Notes under the pieces: generated by a model
The model's input: only the letters and a program-made list of their open reading frames with translations
What the model was told of the DNA's origin: nothing
Database searches by the model: none
From: Candidatus Nitrosopumilus sp.
GTDB taxonomy: Archaea; Thermoproteota; Nitrososphaeria; Nitrososphaerales; Nitrosopumilaceae
Direction: 5' to 3'
Assembly: GCA_029861085.1 (NCBI GenBank)
Contig: JAOUAE010000005.1
Location: forward strand, 1-23,211
Length of the DNA stretch: 23,211 nt
Shown here: piece by piece, positions 1-5,933 of the stretch
Layout of the letters: every line of letters begins with the position of its first letter
How positions within the stretch are numbered: the stretch's first letter is position 1
Program-made: the position numbers and the translations under genes

Positions 1-57
1 ATAGATTTTCTCTGATGTTGGAAAATCACCTGAAATATCTTTTGATACTAAATTCAT
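1..57 (-). CDS. possible start of an unidentified leftward protein (partial)
   Basis: Reading leftward from an ATG at 55-57, the frame stays open for 19 codons to the window edge and begins MNLVSKDISGDFPTSEKIY. I do not recognise it. It would be divergent from the gene at 84 with only 26 bp between the starts, so the two promoters would have to overlap. No forward frame gives a better explanation of bases 1-83, because all three forward frames contain stops. The fragment is too short to judge coding potential, so this is tentative. Confidence 0.35.
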   Translation of the reverse strand, partial: MNLVSKDISGDFPTSEKIY

Positions 58-83
58 TATTATATCTGTAAAATCCTAATGTA

Positions 84-671
84 ATGTTGGTTAAAAATCC
101 TGAGCAGATCATAGATAATGATTTAAAGCAAATTCAAATTAAATTTGAACAGAATAATCCCAATATCATATTATCTTCAAAACCATTCCATAAAATTGAA
201 TTTCTTAATAGATTAATCAATTCAACTGAGGAGCCAATAATTATTGTGGATATGGATTTGCTTTATAGTGGATATATTCAATCTGGAATGATTCAAAAAA
301 AAGATAATGTAATAATTTTTTGTCTAGATAAAACAAATTGGGGGAGAAAATTATCTGAAATTATTTCCAAAGTTTCAAAGGAGAAATTTTTGGTGATAAT
401 TGATTCGTTTAATGGAATATACAATGTATTTGACGATTTAGAGTCTGCCAGATTCATTAATTCATGTATAATGTTGTTAGCATCAATTGGAAATCATGCT
501 AAATCATCTATTTTGATAACTGGCATGGCTCGAAAAAAAGAAAATGATGAATGGGTACTATTACCAGGAGGAAAACACATCATCAAATCAGAAAAAACTG
601 GAGTTTATTTTCTTAAAAAAAGTGCAAATGATATGATTATTGTTACTTTAGAAGACAAGACAATCTTTTAG
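84..671 (+). CDS. RadA/KaiC-like protein with degenerate P-loop
   Basis: This 195-residue protein has the outline of a RecA-fold ATPase of the RadA/KaiC type but lacks a usable Walker A. Where GxxxxGKT should lie (about residues 30-40) it reads LSSKPFHKIEF. A Walker B-like strand FLVIIDSFNG at 102-111 is intact, and ILITGMARKK (143-152) followed by LPGGKHIIKSEKTGVYFLKK (about 160-179) resembles the end of RadA, where a PxGG loop precedes the last strands. The length matches a bare core with no N-terminal helix-hairpin-helix domain. An inactive or accessory RadA paralogue is inference. A TATA-like tract at 56-66 sits about 23 bp before the ATG, suggesting a leaderless transcript. No operon partner is seen; the next gene has its own promoter. 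Confidence 0.6.
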   Translation: MLVKNPEQIIDNDLKQIQIKFEQNNPNIILSSKPFHKIEFLNRLINSTEEPIIIVDMDLLYSGYIQSGMIQKKDNVIIFCLDKTNWGRKLSEIISKVSKEKFLVIIDSFNGIYNVFDDLESARFINSCIMLLASIGNHAKSSILITGMARKKENDEWVLLPGGKHIIKSEKTGVYFLKKSANDMIIVTLEDKTIF

Positions 672-840
672 CACATATTTTATTTTCTGGAAAAGTTGAT
701 TTTGATATACTATAATTGTAGAAGTGAACAAATTATTTTAAAAATAAGATTTTTAGAAAAAACAGTATGCTAATTCAAGGAAATTCATTAAAAAGCAAGA
801 AAATTTTTGAAATTTTTATTTGAGCGATCAACTTTAAAAC

Positions 841-870
841 ACCGTTATAAAATATGAAACGCCGTTATAA
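841..870 (+). promoter_or_regulatory. two direct operator half-sites upstream of ferredoxin 1
   Basis: The 10-mers ACCGTTATAA (841-850) and GCCGTTATAA (861-870) lie in the same orientation, exactly 20 bp apart, about two helical turns. The proximal one starts 29 bp before the TATA box, the same distance as its counterpart before ferredoxin 2. Conservation and fixed phasing suggest a regulator-binding site just upstream of the TFB/TBP site. The cognate regulator is not identifiable from this window. Confidence 0.6.
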
Positions 871-889
871 CAAGATATTTTCAAGGAAG

Positions 890-898
890 TTATATAAA
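890..898 (+). promoter_or_regulatory. TATA box of ferredoxin 1
   Basis: TTATATAAA is centred about 30 bp before the ATG at 924 and preceded by a purine-rich AAGGAAG element (BRE-like). The spacing predicts transcription starting at or within a few bases of the ATG, i.e. an almost leaderless mRNA. The same box with the same spacing is found in front of the second copy. Confidence 0.75.
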
Positions 899-923
899 GA
901 TCAAAATCGTTAAAAAATTCGTT

Positions 924-1223
924 ATGCCAGTAGCAATACTTCCAGACATCAGCGAACAAATGTGTATCGGATGCGCACTATGTGTAGAAATCTGTACAAC
1001 ACTTGGTCCAGATGTCCTTAGAGTAAAACCAGTAGAAGGCTGGAAGAGAGGTAAAGCATTTGTGTTTTATCCAGAAAGATGTATTACTGATGGTGCATGC
1101 ATCGGTGTATGCCCAACAAAAGCAATCTTTTGGATGAGACCAATGGACTTTACTGTTGGACAACCGGTTCCACTCCACAAAGATTCAGTCTTCGTCAAAG
1201 GTTGGACTGAGTTAATCGATTAG
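924..1223 (+). CDS. ferredoxin, 7-Cys dicluster type (copy 1)
   Basis: A 99-residue soluble electron carrier with two cluster motifs. Motif 1 is C14-x2-C17-x2-C20-x3-C24 (CIGCALCVEIC). Motif 2 is C53-x2-D56-x2-C59-x3-C63-P (CITDGACIGVCP), so the second Cys is replaced by Asp. By analogy with Pyrococcus and Sulfolobus ferredoxins, where Asp sits at this position, one cluster should be [4Fe-4S] and the other a [3Fe-4S] or Asp-ligated [4Fe-4S]. Unlike Sulfolobus, the Asp-containing motif comes second here. Residues 64-99 form a conserved tail with Trp70 and Trp94. It differs from the copy at 1383 at only five residues (4, 6, 55, 85, 87). It is single-gene, leaderless, with its own operator. Likely a central low-potential carrier, for example for 2-oxoacid oxidoreductases; the partner is not shown by this window. 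Confidence 0.92.
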   Translation: MPVAILPDISEQMCIGCALCVEICTTLGPDVLRVKPVEGWKRGKAFVFYPERCITDGACIGVCPTKAIFWMRPMDFTVGQPVPLHKDSVFVKGWTELID

Positions 1224-1241
1224 ATTAATTCAAACAATTTT

Positions 1242-1260
1242 AATTTCTTTTTATTATTTT
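1242..1260 (+). terminator. T-rich terminator after ferredoxin 1
   Basis: A T-rich tract (TTTAATTTC then TTTTTATTATTTT) follows the stop at 1223, fitting archaeal intrinsic termination on oligo-T. In the second copy the matching place reads CTTGACACTATTTT, so the T-run is broken there, next to the convergent cupredoxin gene. Confidence 0.4.
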
Positions 1261-1292
1261 AGATTTTGAAAAAGTCAATATAGAATCATATT

Positions 1293-1329
1293 TTATAACG
1301 GCGTTGTAATTTTTACAACGCCGTTATAA
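1293..1329. promoter_or_regulatory. 37-bp perfect palindrome, operator of ferredoxin 2
   Basis: The arms TTATAACGGCGTTGTAA (1293-1309) and TTACAACGCCGTTATAA (1313-1329) are exact 17-bp inverted repeats around TTT. The right arm contains the same GCCGTTATAA half-site found twice in front of copy 1, again 29 bp before the TATA box. The left arm is the same half-site inverted, with half-site centres 27 bp apart. It lies mostly in the spacer between the duplicated units. A stem-loop in RNA is possible, but no T-run follows it, so I favour an operator. Confidence 0.65.
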
Positions 1330-1348
1330 CATGATATTTTCAAGGAAG

Positions 1349-1356
1349 TTATATAA
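1349..1356 (+). promoter_or_regulatory. TATA box of ferredoxin 2
   Basis: TTATATAA lies 34 bases (start to start) before the ATG at 1383, identical in spacing to the box of copy 1, with the same AAGGAAG element immediately upstream. A leaderless or near-leaderless transcript is expected. Confidence 0.75.
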
Positions 1357-1382
1357 TATCAAAATCACATAAAACATTCATT

Positions 1383-1682
1383 ATGCCAGTAGGAATAATT
1401 CCAGACATCAGTGAACAAATGTGTATCGGATGCGCACTATGTGTAGAAATCTGTACAACACTTGGTCCAGATGTCCTTAGAGTAAAACCAGTAGAAGGCT
1501 GGAAGAGAGGTAAAGCATTTGTGTTTTATCCAGAAAGATGTATTTCTGATGGTGCATGCATCGGTGTATGCCCAACAAAAGCAATCTTTTGGATGAGACC
1601 AATGGACTTTACTGTTGGACAACCGGTTCCGCTTTACAAGAACTCAGTCTTCGTCAAAGGTTGGACTGAGTTAATCGATTAG
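1383..1682 (+). CDS. ferredoxin, 7-Cys dicluster type (copy 2)
   Basis: Tandem paralogue of the gene at 924: 99 residues and the same cysteines (14, 17, 20, 24; 53, 59, 63) with Asp56 in place of the eighth Cys. It differs from copy 1 only by Gly4, Ile6, Ser55, Tyr85 and Asn87. None of these is a cluster ligand, though Ser55 neighbours Asp56, and positions 85/87 may tune partner binding; that is inference. It ends 35 bases before the convergent cupredoxin gene. Both copies are intact, so neither is obviously decaying. The different arrangement of operator half-sites in front of the two genes suggests different expression rather than different chemistry. Confidence 0.92.
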   Translation: MPVGIIPDISEQMCIGCALCVEICTTLGPDVLRVKPVEGWKRGKAFVFYPERCISDGACIGVCPTKAIFWMRPMDFTVGQPVPLYKNSVFVKGWTELID

Positions 1683-1717
1683 ATTAATTCAAACAATTTT
1701 AATTTCTTGACACTATT

Positions 1718-2713
1718 TTAGATTTTAACAGCACCAGGCGTTGAATCTGGAATCTTTGGTTTTCCCTTTAACCAAAATAATGCAATGAGAAACAAAATAG
1801 CAGGAACAAGAATAATGAATATCATTAATTCATAATAAGTTGTAAGTCTTTGAGCTGGTTTTATATGATAAGTTTCATGGGAAGTTTTCTCAGGATTATC
1901 ATAAACTGCAGATGTAAAATCAACAGATCTTTGTTCTTTATTTTCTACAGTTCCAGATACAGTAACGCTTTCTTCAGCAAATATTGAAGGTGACTGAATC
2001 CCTTCTATTCTTATAATAATTGAGCCAGAATCACTGAAAATGAAATTTCTGTAATCACCACCAATCTGATTTAGTCCCTTATCTCGAAAAATTTCATTTC
2101 CATTTTGAAATATTATAAAAGTGTATTTCATTTCTGCAAGGTTAGAATTTGTTTGAGGATCATAAAATTGATATACAAATTGAATTTTCTCATGAGTTTT
2201 AATGACTGGCGGATCCCAAGATAAATTCACCTCTATGTTTCTATCTGGTGTATATTGCAATAATGGAAAATCTAATTTTTTACCTGATGCATCATGAGGA
2301 TAATCCGGAATTGCTTTTTCAACAACTATAATACCTTCCATCCAAGGATGGATAGTGCAAAAATAAGAAAAAGTTCCAGATTCTTCAAATTTGTAAGACC
2401 ATGATTCGCCTGGCATGAATCTTTCACTATCAAATATTCCATCAGGTGTCCCAAAATCTTTGTTATCCATCCATCCAAATCGTCCTGGACCATCTCCACT
2501 AGTTACAGTGTGAGCTTCTCTATCATCATTATACCAAGTAATTGTATCACCCACAGTAACAAAAATCTGAGGAGGATCATACCATACTTCTGCTGGAGTG
2601 TTTAATTCAGGATTATATGCTCCAAATGGGATATCAACAATATATTCCTCAGCAAAGATAATAGGTATTGAGACTAAAATTAACAATAGTGAAACAAGAA
2701 ATAAAAATTTCAT
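1718..2713 (-). CDS. membrane-anchored blue-copper (plastocyanin-like) protein
   Basis: A 331-residue exported cupredoxin. Residues 1-21 form a signal peptide (ending IIFA before EEY). The copper fold spans about 25-133 with type-1 ligands visible as His68 (in AHTVTSG), Cys119, His122 and Met125 (FCTIHPWMEG). Residues 150-255 look like a second beta domain (two WDPP/YDPP segments), and residues 294-315 are a single membrane helix followed by a short basic tail. The protein should therefore sit outside the cell, tethered by its C-terminus, as a one-electron carrier of the kind thought to serve copper-based ammonia-oxidising electron transport. TAATTAAATA on the forward strand (2735-2744) gives a TATA box 26 bp from the ATG. 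The last two codons and stop lie inside the ferredoxin duplication block. Confidence 0.9.
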   Translation of the reverse strand: MKFLFLVSLLLILVSIPIIFAEEYIVDIPFGAYNPELNTPAEVWYDPPQIFVTVGDTITWYNDDREAHTVTSGDGPGRFGWMDNKDFGTPDGIFDSERFMPGESWSYKFEESGTFSYFCTIHPWMEGIIVVEKAIPDYPHDASGKKLDFPLLQYTPDRNIEVNLSWDPPVIKTHEKIQFVYQFYDPQTNSNLAEMKYTFIIFQNGNEIFRDKGLNQIGGDYRNFIFSDSGSIIIRIEGIQSPSIFAEESVTVSGTVENKEQRSVDFTSAVYDNPEKTSHETYHIKPAQRLTTYYELMIFIILVPAILFLIALFWLKGKPKIPDSTPGAVKI

Positions 2714-2734
2714 ATACTTGAAACGTAAATTAGT

Positions 2735-2744
2735 TAATTAAATA
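2735..2744 (-). promoter_or_regulatory. TATA box of the cupredoxin gene
   Basis: Read leftward this is TATTTAATTA, centred about 26 bp before the ATG at 2713, the spacing expected for a leaderless archaeal transcript. Confidence 0.6.
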
Positions 2745-2797
2745 CTTGAGGTCATTTTCATTAATGCAAATAACTATCAATTCAAAGAATTACTACA

Positions 2798-2810
2798 GGC
2801 ATAGTATGCC
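2798..2810. promoter_or_regulatory. small palindrome between divergent cupredoxin and cyclase genes
   Basis: GGCATAGTATGCC is a perfect 13-bp inverted repeat (6-bp arms around one G) in the 139-bp divergent gap, about 43 bp before the cyclase start. It could be an operator; its short length means chance cannot be excluded. Confidence 0.3.
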
Positions 2811-2852
2811 CAAGAAGACTTGATATGCATGTAAAGAAAACATAGAATAAAA

Positions 2853-4601
2853 ATGTCGATCTCATTTAATCTTGGTAAAAAACTTGTTTTACTTGTGATA
2901 CTTATGACTGTAATTGCATTAGGAATTACATCTTACATGAGTATTGATTATGCATCTGAAACTCTAAAAGAAAGAGGCGGAGAACTATTAATTGGAGAAT
3001 CTTCCATTAGAGGAGAATCCTTAAGATCATTTTTTGAATCAAGAATTGAACAGAACCATATTCTTGCAAGCGATCCTATGATTCAGTCATTAGTTTCAGA
3101 AATGAATCAAATTCCGGATAATAAATTAAAAGAGTTTCAAGAAAGTAATCGTAGAGATTTTTTAATTCAAATTCAAGCATTTCAGGAATTAATTGGATTT
3201 TCAATAGGGTTTGAAGATACAAAAATAATTGGGAATAATGGAAAAGTTTTCTTTTCTCTTAGCGGTAATACATATGAAGATTATTTTGAAAATGCAGTAT
3301 TTCAAAGAGGATTAACAGAATCTTTTATTGAATTTGAATCTACAGAGTCTGGCAAAAAGATGGTTGTTATCTCACCAATTTTTGCTGATGATAGCAAAAG
3401 AGGAGATAATCCAATCGGAGTGATTATTTCAAAAATGAGAACATCATCAATGGATAATGATTTACTTAATAGAAGTGGCCTAGGTGAAACTGGAGAAGTT
3501 TACATTGTAAATGATAATTTTTTAATGTTGTCTGAGTCTAGATTTTTTGAAAATGCAGTATTTCAACAGCGAGTAGATACTGTTGCTGTACAGAAATGTT
3601 TCAATGAAGGAGAAGAACATGTGGGATTTTATCCTGATTACAGAGGAATTCCGATATATGGATCATCTTATTGTGCACCAGATTTGGGAATTGTTCTACT
3701 TGCAGAAATGGATGAAAAAGAACTTGTTGAACCAATAATAATTTTACAAAATAGAATTATACTAACTAGTCTACTCATAACAATGCTGATGGCATTGGCT
3801 GCATACTTTGCTTCAGAATCAATATCACATCCATTAAGAAAACTCAAGAATGCTGCAAATGAAATCGCAAATGGTAAATTTGATGTAAGAACAAGCATCA
3901 AAACAGGTGATGAAATTGGGGAATTATCTCATGCATTTGATTCAATGGCGCAAAAGCTAGAAGAATCATTAATTGAGATCAAAGAGAAAGAAAAGGTCAT
4001 CAAACAACTTGAGGGAGGCATGTTGCTAAAATTTTCTCAGCATGAAGAAAATGATTGTGTAGGAGTAATCGATATGACAGATTCCACTAGAATATCATCT
4101 AAATTATCAGACGAAAGGGTTAGCAAAATATATGAAGTATTTCTAAACTTTATGGCAAAAATTATTCTTGAATATAATGGCGAAGTAGTAAAGAATATCG
4201 GAGATGCTTTGATGTTTAGATTTGCAAATATTGATTCTAAAAACGCCACAATGATGAAAAATGTTTTAGAATGTTGTTTATTTATGATTGATTCTCATGA
4301 TGAATTAAAAAAATGTCTTAATGAAGAAGGTTTACCTCCATTAGATTACAAGATTAGTGCAACATATGGTGCTGTAAAAGTAGCTGAAAGTACTACTTCA
4401 AACATATCGGATATTTTTGGACCTACAGTTAATAGATGTTTTAAGATTAATTCATTTTGTCCAAAAAACAGCGTAGTAATTGGAGAAAATTTGTATAAAA
4501 TTTTAAAAGATGTTCCTGAGTATGAATTTATACAATTTTGTTCCATTGAAATAAAGCAAAAATATGGTTATAGTATTTTTGAAGTTAAAAGGAAAAAATG
4601 A
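2853..4601 (+). CDS. receptor-type adenylate cyclase (Cache-HAMP-class III cyclase)
   Basis: A 582-residue membrane receptor that probably makes cAMP. Order: membrane helix about 10-29; extracellular double-Cache-like sensor about 30-295, each half carrying an FENAVFQ motif (145-151, 232-238); helix about 298-318; HAMP about 319-373; coiled-coil linker to about 390; class III cyclase domain about 400-582. In the cyclase, the metal ligands are Asp407 (GVIDMTDST) and Asp451 (KNIGDALM). The purine-selecting pair is Lys447 and Asp520 (SDIFG), which points to ATP rather than GTP. The VNxxxR motif is present as Asn527 but with Lys531 at the Arg position. It stands alone, divergent from the cupredoxin gene. 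No cAMP-binding effector is visible here. The ligand sensed is unknown. Confidence 0.85.
   Translation: MSISFNLGKKLVLLVILMTVIALGITSYMSIDYASETLKERGGELLIGESSIRGESLRSFFESRIEQNHILASDPMIQSLVSEMNQIPDNKLKEFQESNRRDFLIQIQAFQELIGFSIGFEDTKIIGNNGKVFFSLSGNTYEDYFENAVFQRGLTESFIEFESTESGKKMVVISPIFADDSKRGDNPIGVIISKMRTSSMDNDLLNRSGLGETGEVYIVNDNFLMLSESRFFENAVFQQRVDTVAVQKCFNEGEEHVGFYPDYRGIPIYGSSYCAPDLGIVLLAEMDEKELVEPIIILQNRIILTSLLITMLMALAAYFASESISHPLRKLKNAANEIANGKFDVRTSIKTGDEIGELSHAFDSMAQKLEESLIEIKEKEKVIKQLEGGMLLKFSQHEENDCVGVIDMTDSTRISSKLSDERVSKIYEVFLNFMAKIILEYNGEVVKNIGDALMFRFANIDSKNATMMKNVLECCLFMIDSHDELKKCLNEEGLPPLDYKISATYGAVKVAESTTSNISDIFGPTVNRCFKINSFCPKNSVVIGENLYKILKDVPEYEFIQFCSIEIKQKYGYSIFEVKRKK
3284..3566 (+). 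repeat. in-frame 22-bp exact repeat within the cyclase sensor
   Basis: The same 22 bases (encoding FENAVFQ) occur at 3284-3305 and 3545-3566, 261 bp (87 codons) apart. Each falls at the equivalent place of the two Cache subdomains, where the family often has a YFxxAxxG motif. Confidence 0.6.
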
Positions 4602-4676
4602 AGTGAAAATTTTAAAAAAATAAACCATTATCAAATTAAGAATTCCTTACTTTAGAATATTTAAAGAAAAGATTAG

Positions 4677-5831
4677 TTAATTTTTAGAAAAACCAAATCT
4701 TGATGCCCAACCATTTTTTTGTTTTTTAGATGATTTCTTTGAAAGATTATCTAACATTTCATATGTTATTGTAAAACCATGTCCTACTATGGTAGCATCC
4801 TTTCCATAATCTTCTTTGTTAGGAACAAATTCATCTGCCAAATCCTTAATTTTTTTGGTTTTAAGATCAAACATTCTAATCTTTTTTCCATTTTCAAGTT
4901 GAATAATTGCATCCCCACTTATACCTTGAATAGAAAAATTCTCAAAAAAGCGTATTGATCCACCTTGTTTTAATTTAATTATAGAATCATAAGTAAATTT
5001 TCCTCCATAGAATAAAATTTCACAAGCAGATAGTATCACATCATCTTCTGCATTAAGGGCAATGATCGTATCAGCTTCAAGTAATACGGTGTTTACAAGA
5101 TTTTCTGCAATAATTTTTCCATTAGGAGCTGAAATATGAGTTCTATGTTCTTGAATTTGGAATACGCCTACTCGTCCTTGTGGATCTTCAACACGGTATT
5201 TTCTACCATAAACATTTCCAACAATAACATTTCCATTATCTACAACTATACTTGCACCATTATCAATTTTATATTTATTTTCTATTGGATTAATAAATTT
5301 AAAATCTCCTTTAGTCAAATGAATATATGTTCTAAATTCTTGTGTCCATGAAGGACTAGTAATACTACCTTGCATAATTATTGGGCCATCATAACTTAAA
5401 CTTCCTGCCATGAAATTTCCCTTAATTGATAAAGCGCCAGTTGCTTTTCGTTCTAGTTCAATCTCACCAAGAGTTTTTGATCCAAATAATCTTGTTGCAG
5501 TGGAATTTGATAGATTCAATGCTGCTGCCCAGTCTTCAGCAGTTTTCATTTCTTTGGATAATTCCTGACCTAAAATCTGATTTTTTCTTCTAATATCAGC
5601 TTCTGTATCACCAGAATATACTTTTGAATTTTTTAATTTTTCATAATCGGTTTCAGGATATTTCTTACCAATTTTGAGATCGTCATATGCCTGTTTAATT
5701 TTAATAAATTGTTCATTTTCTCCTCCACGATCTGAATGAAATTGAAGGGCTAAACGCCTAAACGCGTCTCGAATTTCTTTCTCTGTAGAACCTTCCACTA
5801 TTGCTAAAATATCGTAATTACTTTCTACCAT
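4677..5831 (-). CDS. J-like domain protein with C-terminal beta-rich (solenoid-like) region
   Basis: A 384-residue soluble protein. Residues 1-55 match the helix pattern of a DnaJ J-domain (YDILAIVEGSTEKEIRDAFR, then RLALQFHSDRGGE), but the invariant HPD tripeptide is His32-Ser33-Asp34. Residues 57-122 are charged and helical. About 125-345 is a long series of short beta strands and Gly/Asn turns (for example SIKGNF, DGPIIMQGSI, DNGNVIVGNV, GDAIIQLENG), suggesting a beta-solenoid or bactofilin-like fold. The tail is basic and Ser/Lys-rich. No Zn-finger or type-I DnaJ substrate domain is present. Whether it still stimulates a DnaK is uncertain, as the HPD Pro is normally needed. Its neighbour is the UspA protein, same strand, 102 bp upstream. 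Function not recognised. Confidence 0.7.
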   Translation of the reverse strand: MVESNYDILAIVEGSTEKEIRDAFRRLALQFHSDRGGENEQFIKIKQAYDDLKIGKKYPETDYEKLKNSKVYSGDTEADIRRKNQILGQELSKEMKTAEDWAAALNLSNSTATRLFGSKTLGEIELERKATGALSIKGNFMAGSLSYDGPIIMQGSITSPSWTQEFRTYIHLTKGDFKFINPIENKYKIDNGASIVVDNGNVIVGNVYGRKYRVEDPQGRVGVFQIQEHRTHISAPNGKIIAENLVNTVLLEADTIIALNAEDDVILSACEILFYGGKFTYDSIIKLKQGGSIRFFENFSIQGISGDAIIQLENGKKIRMFDLKTKKIKDLADEFVPNKEDYGKDATIVGHGFTITYEMLDNLSKKSSKKQKNGWASRFGFSKN

Positions 5832-5933
5832 AATTTACACCAAAGATGATTTTTCAAACTCCTATACTTGTAGGTTATTACACGTAGAATATCAATAGTT
5901 TGGAAATAAAAATTAAAAAAAGTTCAGATTAAA

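Larger units (their letters stand above)
859..1267. repeat. tandem duplication, unit 1 (promoter + ferredoxin + 3' flank)
   Basis: This block corresponds without gaps to 1318-1726 at a constant offset of 459 bases. It covers one operator half-site, the TATA box, the whole ferredoxin gene and about 44 bases after its stop. Outside the block the flanks are unrelated. The two units are separated by a 50-base spacer (1268-1317). Confidence 0.9.
1318..1726. repeat. tandem duplication, unit 2
   Basis: Gap-free counterpart of 859-1267. Between the codons for residues 11 and 84 the two genes differ at only one base pair, while the ends carry the remaining substitutions. Its right end (ATTTTAGATTTT) runs into the convergent cupredoxin gene and supplies that gene's last two codons and stop. 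Confidence 0.9.

Noticed and set aside
3..71. Forward open stretch ending TAA at 69-71, possible tail of an upstream gene
   Set aside because: Only 22 codons, leucine-rich without recognisable sequence; the leftward ATG frame is at least as good, and neither can be proved.
770..800. CAAGGAAATTCATTAAAAA resembling the ferredoxin BRE/TATA block (CAAGGAAGTTATATAA)
   Set aside because: No operator half-site or TATA core accompanies it and no gene starts 25-35 bp downstream; likely chance in AT-rich DNA.
978..1178. Matching reverse-strand frames of 61-66 codons in both ferredoxin genes
   Set aside because: They are antisense shadows, similar to each other only because the genes are duplicated; Cys- and Trp-rich nonsense with no start context.
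1293..1329. The 37-bp palindrome read as a transcription terminator of ferredoxin 1
   Set aside because: No T-run follows it, a T-rich terminator already lies at 1242-1260, and its arm is the half-site that recurs at fixed distance from both TATA boxes.
5136..5351. Forward 71-codon frame inside the J-like protein gene
   Set aside because: Asn/Ile/Phe-rich shadow of the beta-repeat coding strand.
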